DNA of 33,955 bases from positions 1 to 33,955 of the forward strand of contig JAJYBI010000036.1 in the NCBI GenBank assembly GCA_021779095.1, written 5' to 3'. The notes under the pieces are model-generated. The model ran no database searches. It was not told the DNA's origin and saw nothing but the letters and a program-made list of their open reading frames with translations. Made by a program: the position numbers and the translations under genes. Each line of letters begins with the position of its first letter. Positions within the stretch are counted from its first letter, which is position 1. The stretch comes from Deltaproteobacteria bacterium. GTDB lineage: Bacteria; Desulfobacterota; Desulfuromonadia; Geobacterales; JAJYBI01. Positions 1-7,068 of this stretch are shown piece after piece.

Positions 1-1315
1 GATCTTCGTACCCGGCGTAGGGGTGGGAGCGGCCGTGGTTGATGTCCAGAAACGGCGTCTTGGTCTTCAGGGCGAGGAACTTGGTCTTGCCGCCGGCCAC
101 GATCAGGTCGGGCATCTTGTCGTACATGACGCTCAAAAGTCCCGCCGTGCTCGTGTCCTCAATGATCCGGGCGTCCTTGTGCATCAGCGCCTTCATCCGG
201 TAGAAATCTTCCAGGGTGGAGTTCTGGGTGCCGGCGGCGAGGATCTCCACCCCCAGCTCCGCCAGGGCGTTCACCATGGACCAGGTCTTCACCCCGCCGG
301 TGAAGAGCACCGCCCGTTTGCCGGCCAGCTTCTCCCGGTACGGGGCGAGGAGTAACCGGCACTTCTCTTCCTCCTCCGCAATGAGCCGCTCCACCCGGTC
401 CTGCATGACCCGCTTCTCCAGGCCGTTCACCGTATTGTCCAGCTCTCTAGCTATGTCCCGGAGCGCCTTGGCCACATCGGTCATGCCGTAGAACGACTCC
501 TCCAGGTACGGCATGCCGAACTGCTTCTGCATCTTCTTGGCGAGGTTCGTGAGGCTCTTGGAACAGATGATGACGTTCAGCTTCGCCCGGTGGGCGTAGC
601 GCAGCTCCTCGAATTTCGCGTCGCCGGAGAAGCAGGAAAGGACCCTGATCCCCAGCCGGTCGAAGAGCGGCAGCATCCCCCACAGGTCGCCGGCGATGTT
701 GTACTCGCCGATGAGGTTGATGTCGTACCCCCCCCTTTCATCCCCCCCCCAGTTCGGGGGGGGGACAAAGGGGGGGGGCTCCGCACTGCCGATGACATAT
801 TTGAACAGCACCTCGCCCGCCAGCCGGTTGCCGATGTTCTTGTCGCCGATGAAGCCGGGGGTGTTCACCGGGATCACGGGGATGGAGACCTTCTCGGCGG
901 CCGCCTTGCAGACCGCCTCGATGTCGTCGCCGGTCATGGCGGTGACGCAGGTGGCGTAGACGAAGACCGCCTTTGCTTCGGGGTAGCGCTCCGCCAGCTC
1001 CCGGATCGCCTTGTACAGCTTCTTCTCGCCGCCGAAGATGACGTCGTTCTGGAGCATCTCGGTGGTAAAGCCGCGCCGGTACAGCTGGGAACCGCTGGAA
1101 CGGGCGCCGCGGTTGTCCCACGAGTTGCCGGCGCAGGCGATCGGGCCGTGCACCAGGTGGATCACGTCGGTGATCGGCATGAGAACGACCCGGGCGCCGT
1201 CGTAGGCGCACGAGCGTTCCGTCCCCTCGCCCGGCTCCGACTTCTTGCAGAACTTGGGGGCACCCGCATCGTGGGTCGCGCATTCCGTAACGTCGTAATA
1301 ATCGGGCTTGGCCAT
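1..1315 (-). CDS. nifE: Nitrogenase FeMo-cofactor scaffold NifE (5' part; may be a NifEN fusion), truncated by window edge
   Basis: NifE forms with NifN the scaffold on which the FeMo-cofactor precursor is matured before transfer to NifDK. About 438 codons are visible and the frame is open to the window edge. Family landmarks are SCAYDGA (Cys36), GPIACAGNSWDNRG (Cys61), YATCVTAMTGDD (Cys123), YDINLIGEYNIAGDLW and, near the edge, FLDINHGRSHPYAGYE. The ATG at 1315 is preferred because GAGGA lies 7 nt upstream; an in-frame ATG at 1321 has only 1 nt of spacing. Residues 180-196 (PPPFVPPPNWGGDERGG) are encoded by an in-frame palindromic insert, see 728-778. The gene is driven by a sigma-54 promoter and carries an attenuator-like leader. 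Geobacter species often carry nifE fused to nifN, which cannot be judged here because the 3' end is outside the window. Confidence 0.95.
   Translation of the reverse strand, partial: MAKPDYYDVTECATHDAGAPKFCKKSEPGEGTERSCAYDGARVVLMPITDVIHLVHGPIACAGNSWDNRGARSSGSQLYRRGFTTEMLQNDVIFGGEKKLYKAIRELAERYPEAKAVFVYATCVTAMTGDDIEAVCKAAAEKVSIPVIPVNTPGFIGDKNIGNRLAGEVLFKYVIGSAEPPPFVPPPNWGGDERGGYDINLIGEYNIAGDLWGMLPLFDRLGIRVLSCFSGDAKFEELRYAHRAKLNVIICSKSLTNLAKKMQKQFGMPYLEESFYGMTDVAKALRDIARELDNTVNGLEKRVMQDRVERLIAEEEEKCRLLLAPYREKLAGKRAVLFTGGVKTWSMVNALAELGVEILAAGTQNSTLEDFYRMKALMHKDARIIEDTSTAGLLSVMYDKMPDLIVAGGKTKFLALKTKTPFLDINHGRSHPYAGYED
728..778 (-). repeat. 51-bp G/C-homopolymer palindrome inserted in frame in nifE
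   Basis: The plus strand has C8 (728-735), C9 (742-750), G9 (756-764) and G9 (770-778), separated by TTTCAT, AGTTC and ACAAA. The two halves are inverted repeats with a GAACT loop on the coding strand. The length is exactly 17 codons and the nifE frame continues correctly on both sides (VIGSAE before, YDINLIGEY after). It is read as a Pro-rich then Gly-rich peptide, unlike anything expected of NifE. It looks like a dispersed palindromic element that landed inside a coding region. Confidence 0.8.
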
Positions 1316-1331
1316 ACGCATATCCTCGTCG

Positions 1332-1375
1332 AAACAAAAAGGCGCCGCCGCCCCTAAAGGGCAGCCGGCGCCTTT
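1332..1375 (-). terminator. Intrinsic terminator in the nifE leader (attenuator)
   Basis: On the minus strand the arm AAAGGCGCC (1375-1367) pairs with GGCGCCUUU (1346-1338). An inner GGCUGCCC/GGGGCGG helix closes on UUUA, and UUGUUU follows. The hairpin sits between the sigma-54 promoter and the nifE start codon, so it must be read through for expression. It overlaps the alternative hairpin at 1365-1380. Confidence 0.8.
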
Positions 1376-1380
1376 GCCGG
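1365..1380 (-). promoter_or_regulatory. Predicted ANTAR-binding hairpin (P2-like) in the nifE leader
   Basis: CCGGC-[AAAGGC]-GCCGG forms a perfect 5-bp stem with a hexaloop. A at loop position 1 and G at position 4 match the known ANTAR RNA consensus. The loop and 3' arm contain the 5' arm of the terminator at 1332-1375, so the two structures exclude each other. Binding by the REC-ANTAR protein encoded at 11565-12140 is inferred. Confidence 0.65.
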
Positions 1381-1414
1381 AAAACTTCGGGAATGTGTCG
1401 TCTGCAGACTAATG

Positions 1415-1430
1415 AGCAGGGATCGTGCCA
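1415..1430 (-). promoter_or_regulatory. Sigma-54 promoter of nifE
   Basis: TGGCACGATCCCTGCT has the invariant GG (-24) and GC (-12) separated by exactly 10 nt. Transcription would start near 1404, giving a leader of about 89 nt. No TGT-N10-ACA NifA-type site was found upstream, consistent with control by another enhancer-binding protein. Confidence 0.85.
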
Positions 1431-1531
1431 AATGGGGGGATACCGCTTTTCTGCCCGCTTCCGGGGAGGTTGACGGCATGCCCCCCTGCCACCCCACCGT
1501 TTCTGCCTACATTTTGGGCATACACCTGCCC

Positions 1532-1548
1532 CGGATACGCCATCCGGA
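1532..1548 (-). other. Stem-loop between the methyltransferase gene and nifE
   Basis: CCGGAT-GGCGT-ATCCGG on the minus strand is a perfect 6-bp stem with a 5-nt loop but no U-tract. It may end transcription from the upstream methyltransferase gene or be a regulatory structure. Nothing else recognisable was seen between 1441 and 1642. Confidence 0.35.
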
Positions 1549-1642
1549 ATAAAGCATGGCCGTAAGCAGATCATTACGATGAAAGAGACACTCGCGCCTG
1601 AAAAGGAGATGAAGGGTGGGGATGGTGTTTATCTGCCTGTCG

Positions 1643-2329
1643 TCACACGGCGCTCTTCGCTGCGAGAAACAGCCCCATGAGGTAGTTCTTGTAGATGCAG
1701 TCCACGTCCGTGAAGCCCGCTTCCTGAAGCCAGCGGAGCTGATCCGCCAGCGTGGCCTCCCGGTCGTAGGCGGCACGGCGCTCCATGCCGCCCCTGATCT
1801 GCTCCTCCGTCGCACCGGATCGCCGGACCCGTTCCAGCCAGATGTCGCCGTACAGCTGTTGCAGTTCCGGCGTCGGGCCCTTGATCTGATCCACGTTGAT
1901 GAATCGCCCTCCCGGCCGGAGCAGGCCGTAAATACGGCTGAAGAGCGCCTCCTTCTCCCCGTCCGCAAGATGGTGGATCGACAGGCTGGAGATGACCAGG
2001 TCGAACCGTTCCGCACTTTCAAACGTGCGGTAATCCTCCACCACGAACCGGAACCGGTCGGCATGCTTGCGAAACCGTTCCCGCGCCAGCCCGAGCATCT
2101 GTTCCGCCACGTCCACCAGCACGAACCGACCCCGTGGACAGTTCTTATGGACGAGCGACGCGAAGAGGCCGGTCCCCGCCCCCAGGTCGAGCACGTCGAT
2201 AACGGCATCGGGGGGGAAGGGGATCAGTTCCCGCGCGATGGCGAACAGGTCGTCGTAGCCGGGTACCGCCTTGCGGATCCAGTCGTCGTAATAGGCAATG
2301 GTTTCGTTGAACGCCTGGTCGATGGCCAT
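1643..2329 (-). CDS. Class I SAM-dependent methyltransferase
   Basis: A 228-residue protein with a Rossmann-type methyltransferase fold. Motif I is DVLDLGAGTGLF (about residues 45-56), followed by an acidic ribose-binding strand LVDVAEQML (about 71-79), then FDLVISSLSIHHL and LLRPGGRFINVD (post-motif strands). The order resembles the Methyltransf_25/CmoA-like group, but the substrate cannot be read from the sequence. It starts 8 nt after the deformylase stop codon, so the two are probably co-transcribed. The Shine-Dalgarno sequence is weak, which fits translational coupling. Confidence 0.85.
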   Translation of the reverse strand: MAIDQAFNETIAYYDDWIRKAVPGYDDLFAIARELIPFPPDAVIDVLDLGAGTGLFASLVHKNCPRGRFVLVDVAEQMLGLARERFRKHADRFRFVVEDYRTFESAERFDLVISSLSIHHLADGEKEALFSRIYGLLRPGGRFINVDQIKGPTPELQQLYGDIWLERVRRSGATEEQIRGGMERRAAYDREATLADQLRWLQEAGFTDVDCIYKNYLMGLFLAAKSAV

Positions 2330-2337
2330 GGGAACGC

Positions 2338-2892
2338 CTACCGGTCATTGCCGCCCGCCACAGTAGGCGGGGAGAGGATACGCAGATACTCCCGCTCCGT
2401 CGCGAGGTCGCGGGTGGAGGGAACGCGGTCGAGAAAGACCGTGCCGTGAATATGGTCGTATTCGTGCTGCACGATCCGGGCGACGAAACCGGTGAACGTC
2501 TCCTCGCGGGAGACACCGTGCCGGTCGAGGTAACGGACCGTGACCTCCCGCGACCGCGGCACCAATCCCCGCAGGCCGGGGATGCTGAGACACCCCTCCC
2601 AGCCGGTCTCCGTCTCCGTCGAGGCATGCACGATCTCCGGGTTGATCATGACCAGCGGCTCCATGGCGGGGGCGGAGGGATAGCGGGGGTTGGGTCGCGA
2701 CGCCACGATAAAGAGAGCAAGCGGCTCAAACAGCTGCGGGGCGGCGATCCCCACCCCGTCGGCCTCGGCCATGGTAACGAGCAGGTCCTCGATGAGCGCC
2801 TGCAGTGCCGGGTCGGCCGGGTCCGCGACGGGCCGGGCCGTCTGCCGCAGGACCGGCCGGCCAAGCTGGGCAATCTGGCGCAGAATGGGCAT
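2338..2892 (-). CDS. def: Peptide deformylase
   Basis: Removes the N-formyl group from nascent polypeptides. All three signature motifs are intact: GVGIAAPQ (residues 46-53), EGCLS (99-103, metal ligand Cys101) and HEYDH (143-147, ligands His143 and His147, catalytic Glu144). The 184-residue length fits the family. The frame is open further upstream, but the ATG at 2892 is chosen because AAGGAG lies 7 nt before it and MPILRQI is a typical deformylase N-terminus. It is the first gene of a pair with the methyltransferase. No convincing promoter was picked out in the 184-nt gap upstream. Confidence 0.95.
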   Translation of the reverse strand: MPILRQIAQLGRPVLRQTARPVADPADPALQALIEDLLVTMAEADGVGIAAPQLFEPLALFIVASRPNPRYPSAPAMEPLVMINPEIVHASTETETGWEGCLSIPGLRGLVPRSREVTVRYLDRHGVSREETFTGFVARIVQHEYDHIHGTVFLDRVPSTRDLATEREYLRILSPPTVAGGNDR

Positions 2893-3076
2893 GGAGCACT
2901 CCTTATGCAAGTAACCGAAACACGGCGGTTGATCACGCAACGACGCAACGGAACCATAACATTTATGCAGACGAATCACTCTCCGGGCAGGCGCATGCAC
3001 CATTACCGATTGCCTGGTGATGTTGCGTCGCGCCGCTACGTTCGTCGCGTGAGACCGCTTTTTTCCTGCTTTCAGC

Positions 3077-4042
3077 TCAGCCGGCCACGGTTCCCAGCGT
3101 CAGCGCCGCCCACCAGGCCGCCACCACGGTTACGGCGGCGACCATGGACAGGAGGGCGTTCAGCAGGCGTCCGGGACGTCCCCACCGCTCCACCCCCCAT
3201 TCGGCGCCAAGGCCCAAGAGCAGGCCGAACAGAAAGCCGAACAGGTGCGCCCCCAGATCGGTATTCTTCCCCTCGGTCCCCAGCAGGGCCAGGAGCCCCA
3301 GGGCGGCGGCAATGGGGAGTGGCCAGCGACGTCGCAGCTGATGCCGGTAGCGGACAACGCTGAGCGCGGCCAGAATGCCGACGGCGGCAAAGACGGCGGT
3401 GGACGCGCCGAGGGAATCGTGATGCGTGCGCCAGACGCAGGCGTTGGCCAGGTTCCCCAGCATACCGGCACCGATCAGCAGACACCAGGCAAGCCCGGAC
3501 CCCAGTTCCCCGCAGAGGAGGAAGATAAACACCCCGCCGATGGCCAGGTTGCTCAAAAGGTGCAACCAGTCCGCATGGAGGGTGAGCGCCGTCGCGATCC
3601 GCCACCACTCCCCGTGGAGGATCAGATCGGCCCGGGCGCTGCCGAGACCGGTCCAGTCGGGCGAGACGATGCCGGTGGGAAGCATCGCAAGGCGGGTGAT
3701 GTTGTGGAATGCAGCGAGAAGTACGAGGACGGAGAGGGTAACGAGCCCGTTCTCCACCGCCGGCGACGACGCGGGGGGGGGCGGAGGCCAGTTGCGATTC
3801 CTGCGCTCGTACCCCCGCAGCTCCCGCAACGCCTTTCCCAGGGACCGCTCCGGCACCCGGAGCTGCCAGGCATCCCCCTCCTGCTCGATGCTGCACGGGA
3901 CGGACCGGGCGTCCAGGACCAGCGCCCAGAGCCGCGCCTGCCGCTCGGTCAGATGGACCTCCGCGGCACCGGTCACCCGGTCGGGGGGTACGGCCACCCA
4001 GCCGTCTTCGTACGTTCCGTTATCAGCTTTGTGAAATTCCAT
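3077..4042 (-). CDS. Rhomboid family intramembrane serine protease with N-terminal soluble domain
   Basis: Of 321 residues, the first ~95 are soluble (including a Pro-rich linker at 86-90) and the rest form about six to seven membrane segments. Rhomboid landmarks are HLLSN (Asn165, oxyanion), GAST (Ser214, nucleophile, with Thr in place of the usual second Gly) and GAHLFGFLFG (His266, catalytic base). It would cleave transmembrane substrates in the inner membrane. It starts 55 nt after the histidine kinase stop codon with no clear Shine-Dalgarno sequence, and may be co-transcribed with the kinase. Its substrate is unknown. Confidence 0.87.
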   Translation of the reverse strand: MEFHKADNGTYEDGWVAVPPDRVTGAAEVHLTERQARLWALVLDARSVPCSIEQEGDAWQLRVPERSLGKALRELRGYERRNRNWPPPPPASSPAVENGLVTLSVLVLLAAFHNITRLAMLPTGIVSPDWTGLGSARADLILHGEWWRIATALTLHADWLHLLSNLAIGGVFIFLLCGELGSGLAWCLLIGAGMLGNLANACVWRTHHDSLGASTAVFAAVGILAALSVVRYRHQLRRRWPLPIAAALGLLALLGTEGKNTDLGAHLFGFLFGLLLGLGAEWGVERWGRPGRLLNALLSMVAAVTVVAAWWAALTLGTVAG

Positions 4043-4097
4043 GGGATGTCGTTTCGGAAGGGGGTATCGGTGGACCTCAGGTCGATGCCGGGCCGTC

Positions 4098-6803
4098 TCA
4101 CACGCCGATGGTGAAGTAGAACGTCGCCCCCCTGCCGACCTCTCCTTCGGCCCAGATCCTGCCGCCGAGCCGGTGCACGAGCCGCTGCACCGTCGCCAGC
4201 CCCACCCCCGTCCCCTCGTACTCGTCGGCGCGGTGCAGACGCTGGAACACGCCGAACAGCTTGTTGGCGTAAGCAGCATCGAAACCGGCGCCATTGTCGC
4301 GCACGAAGAACGCCCGCACCCCTTCGGCACTCTCCGAGCCGAACTCGATCCGGGCCGCTTCCTGCTTGCCGGTAAACTTCCAGGCGTTGCCGATCAGGTT
4401 GTCCAGGATGACCCGGAACAGCTGCCGGTCGCCATGGGCCGCCACCCCGTCCGCCACGACGAACTCCACCTCCCGCTCCGGAGACGCCGCCCTCAGGTCC
4501 GCGGCGATCTCCCGGGCGATCCCGGAAAGATCCACCTCCTCCAGGCAGATGATCCGGCGCGAGATGCGCGACAGCTTCAAAAGCGCATCGATGATCTCCC
4601 CCATCCGCCTGGTGGAGCTGCAGATCCGGTCCAGGTACTGCCGCCCTTCCGGCGAGATCTCCGTACCGTGGTCCTCCATGAAGATTCGGGTGAACCCCTC
4701 GATATGCCGCAAGGGGGCACGCATGTCGTGGGAAACGGAATAGCTGAAGCTCTCCAGCTCCCGGTTGGCCTCTTCATACTCAAGGGTACGCTGACGGACC
4801 CGCTGTTCCAGCTCCTCGTTCAGCCGGACGAGCTCCTCTTCGGCGCGTTTCTGTTCCGTGATGTCGCGGACCGTGCCGATGACACCGATGATCTCCCCCT
4901 TCGTATTCCGAAGCGGAGCGCAGGTATCCGATACCCAACCGGTACGGTCACCGGAACGGGAGGAATACGGGAAATCCACGGCGGACGGACCGTTACCGGC
5001 AAGTACACCTGCCACCCGTTCGGCGACCGCGGCACCTTCCAGGAAAGGAAACCGTTCCGCCAGGTCACGCACGTGCCGTCCCAGCACCTCGGCCGCGGGC
5101 ATACCGCTCAGCTGCTCCATGTACGGGTTCCAGACCCTGTACCGCATATCCCGGCCGTAGACGATGATCCCCTCACCGGCACTGTCGATGATCTGCCGGT
5201 TGTAGAGGCTCGACTCCTGCAACGCATCGTCCGCGGTCAGCTTCGCCAGGGCGATGGAAACGTACCCCACCAGTTCCTCGATGAGGGTAATCTTCGAAGG
5301 ATCGAAGCGTCCCGGCCGTTTGTCGAAGAACTGTACCAGGCCGTAGGTCTCGCCATGCATCTTGAGCGGGATGAGCGCGAGTGACTGGTACCCTTCCCGT
5401 CCGCATCGGCCGCGCACCTCCCCCTCCACCGCACCGGGATCGAGACCGTCGAGTGCAGCCGTGAAGTCGTTCGTCCAGAAACTTCCGTACCTGGTGGTAA
5501 GGGACATCTCCGGGTCAAACCGGGCCTTGAGTGCGTTACCGCAGAGGCAGTCCAGGACGGGACTGCCGGCTTCGTCGTACCGGGGGGCACCATCCCGGTC
5601 CAGCGAACAGAGCTGGCTTTCCGTACGGACAAACTCCTCAGGAAGCCCCACCGTTTCGAAAAAGGGGAAGTTGTCCCCGTCGCGCAGCCGTACGCCAAAG
5701 GCCTCACAACCGGTGATCTGCTGGAAATAGCAGATCAGATCCTGCATCAGATCCCGTATATTTTCCGCAGTGTTGCAGATTCGCAAGAGCTCCACCGTGG
5801 CGTCGCGCGCCTCGTCCGCCTTCCTGCGCTCGGTGATGTCACGGATGGTGCTGGCGGCATGCCATCTCCCCCCTATATTGAATGACGACAGCGATATCTC
5901 GACGGGGAACTCCTCTCCCCCCTTGCGCAGGGCGAACAGCTCGATGGCATGCCCCATCGCCAGACTGTCACCGGTCTTGCTGAACCGATCGAACGCGGCA
6001 GAATACTGTGAGTGGTACCATTCCGGCGCCAGGAGCAGATGGGCGTGCTGCCCCACCGCCTCCCCGGCAGTGTATCCGAAGATCCGCTCCGCCGCAGGGT
6101 TCCAGAAGGTGATCAGGCCGTTTTCGTCAATCATGACGATGGCGTCCTGGGCCGAATTGCTGATGGCCCGGAATTTCTGCTCGCTTTCCCGGAGGGCGTA
6201 AGTCGAAGAGATGTCCCGGGCCGTGCCGAGCACGCCGACCAGATTTCCGGCACCATCCACCATCGGGGTCTTGATGGTCTCGAACGGCGCGCGATATCCA
6301 CCTTCACGGAATGTCAACCACTCTTCGTTGATGCTCGGCCGCCCCGCCTCCATGGCCGCCCGGTCGTGACGCCGGAAGAAATCCGCCTGTTCACTGTCGA
6401 CGAAGTCATAGTCGGTCCTGCCGACGATCTTACCTTCAGGAGAGCCGTACAGCCGTTCGAAGGACCGGTTGCAAGAAAGAAACACCCCGTCCGGATCTTT
6501 CAACCAGACGAGGTCGGGGATCGTGTTCAACAGGGTGCGGAGAAAGGTCCGTTCGTGTGCGAGGGCCTTCTCCGTCCGGCGTTCCTTGGCAAACGAGCGG
6601 TGGATGAGCTGGTACAGGAGAACGGCAGTAACAACGATGAACAAAAAGCCTTTTGCGACCGCAATCCTGACCATGGTCGCCGGGTTGCGGACGAAAACGC
6701 CGACGATGGTGTCGGAACAGTAGATCCATGCCGCGGCAACAGCGGCGTATATGATGACGATGCGCAGGGCCGCCCGGCGGGCAGTTGTATCGCGTATCTC
6801 CAT
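4098..6803 (-). CDS. gnfK: Membrane PAS-PAS-GAF-PAS sensor histidine kinase, probable nif antitermination kinase (GnfK-like)
   Basis: About 901 residues. Two N-terminal membrane helices (about 12-36 and 45-68) flank a short periplasmic loop. Then come PAS (about 85-200), PAS (about 210-325), a cysteine-rich GAF (about 335-522), PAS (about 530-655), a coiled coil and a HisKA domain with H-box SYSVSHDMRAPL (His692). The HATPase_c domain has the N box (ILDNLIGNAWKF), G1 (DNGAGFD) and G2 (GTGVGLA). The ATG at 6803 is preferred over a TTG at 6815 because GAGAG precedes it. Its place between nifK and the rhomboid, with an ANTAR regulator across nifH, fits the GnfK/GnfR pair described in G. sulfurreducens; pairing is inferred from context. 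No sigma-54 GG-N10-GC site was found upstream. Confidence 0.82.
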   Translation of the reverse strand: MEIRDTTARRAALRIVIIYAAVAAAWIYCSDTIVGVFVRNPATMVRIAVAKGFLFIVVTAVLLYQLIHRSFAKERRTEKALAHERTFLRTLLNTIPDLVWLKDPDGVFLSCNRSFERLYGSPEGKIVGRTDYDFVDSEQADFFRRHDRAAMEAGRPSINEEWLTFREGGYRAPFETIKTPMVDGAGNLVGVLGTARDISSTYALRESEQKFRAISNSAQDAIVMIDENGLITFWNPAAERIFGYTAGEAVGQHAHLLLAPEWYHSQYSAAFDRFSKTGDSLAMGHAIELFALRKGGEEFPVEISLSSFNIGGRWHAASTIRDITERRKADEARDATVELLRICNTAENIRDLMQDLICYFQQITGCEAFGVRLRDGDNFPFFETVGLPEEFVRTESQLCSLDRDGAPRYDEAGSPVLDCLCGNALKARFDPEMSLTTRYGSFWTNDFTAALDGLDPGAVEGEVRGRCGREGYQSLALIPLKMHGETYGLVQFFDKRPGRFDPSKITLIEELVGYVSIALAKLTADDALQESSLYNRQIIDSAGEGIIVYGRDMRYRVWNPYMEQLSGMPAAEVLGRHVRDLAERFPFLEGAAVAERVAGVLAGNGPSAVDFPYSSRSGDRTGWVSDTCAPLRNTKGEIIGVIGTVRDITEQKRAEEELVRLNEELEQRVRQRTLEYEEANRELESFSYSVSHDMRAPLRHIEGFTRIFMEDHGTEISPEGRQYLDRICSSTRRMGEIIDALLKLSRISRRIICLEEVDLSGIAREIAADLRAASPEREVEFVVADGVAAHGDRQLFRVILDNLIGNAWKFTGKQEAARIEFGSESAEGVRAFFVRDNGAGFDAAYANKLFGVFQRLHRADEYEGTGVGLATVQRLVHRLGGRIWAEGEVGRGATFYFTIGV

Positions 6804-6849
6804 GGGCTCTCTCAAGGTGGAACATGATGTCGGCAGATCGCTCCGCCGG

Positions 6850-7000
6850 GCGCAGCTCGCTGCGCGGTGAAAACTGTCGCCTACAGTATCAAAAAAACTG
6901 GCGGATACGAAAATATTTATGTCGATTGCCCGAATATTTACCCCACGCCGATGCGATTAATTATGCCCGGATGGCGTAACCTGGAAGCCGCCACCACCCC
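6850..7000 (-). other. Gap upstream of the sensor kinase, no confident promoter
   Basis: The region between the nifK terminator and the kinase start is locally AT-rich (about 6890-6960). No GG-N10-GC sigma-54 site and no strong -35/-10 pair were found on the minus strand. How the kinase gene is transcribed is unresolved. Confidence 0.3.
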
Positions 7001-7002
7001 CT

Positions 7003-7035
7003 AAAAAAAAGGCGCCCCGGTCCGGGGGCGCCTTT
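7003..7035 (-). terminator. Intrinsic terminator after nifK
   Basis: The minus strand forms GGCGCCCC-CGGACC-GGGGCGCC flanked by AAA and followed by eight U residues. It ends the nifHDK transcript 34 nt after the nifK stop. The outer arms match the nifE and nifH leader terminators, but the preceding CCGGC that would form the antiterminator hairpin is absent, so this one should be constitutive. Confidence 0.9.
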
Positions 7036-7068
7036 CATACTGCATTGCAACAAACAGCCTCTCAGTCT

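Noticed and set aside
590..1357. 255-codon plus-strand frame opposite nifE
   Set aside because: Antisense shadow of a G+C-rich gene; no domain features and it contains the palindrome as a low-complexity run.
447..1574. Minus-strand open frames (447-683 and 738-1574) suggesting nifE is broken near 740
   Set aside because: These are out-of-frame readings. Codon-by-codon reading from the ATG at 1315 stays open through the 728-778 insert and to position 1, so no frameshift is needed.
2893..3076. Possible N-terminal extension of deformylase
   Set aside because: The open frame upstream has no ribosome binding site and does not match deformylase N-termini; the ATG at 2892 is well supported.
4041..5384. 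447-codon plus-strand frame opposite the sensor kinase
   Set aside because: The minus strand encodes complete PAS, GAF, HisKA and HATPase domains; the plus-strand product looks like random G+C-rich sequence.
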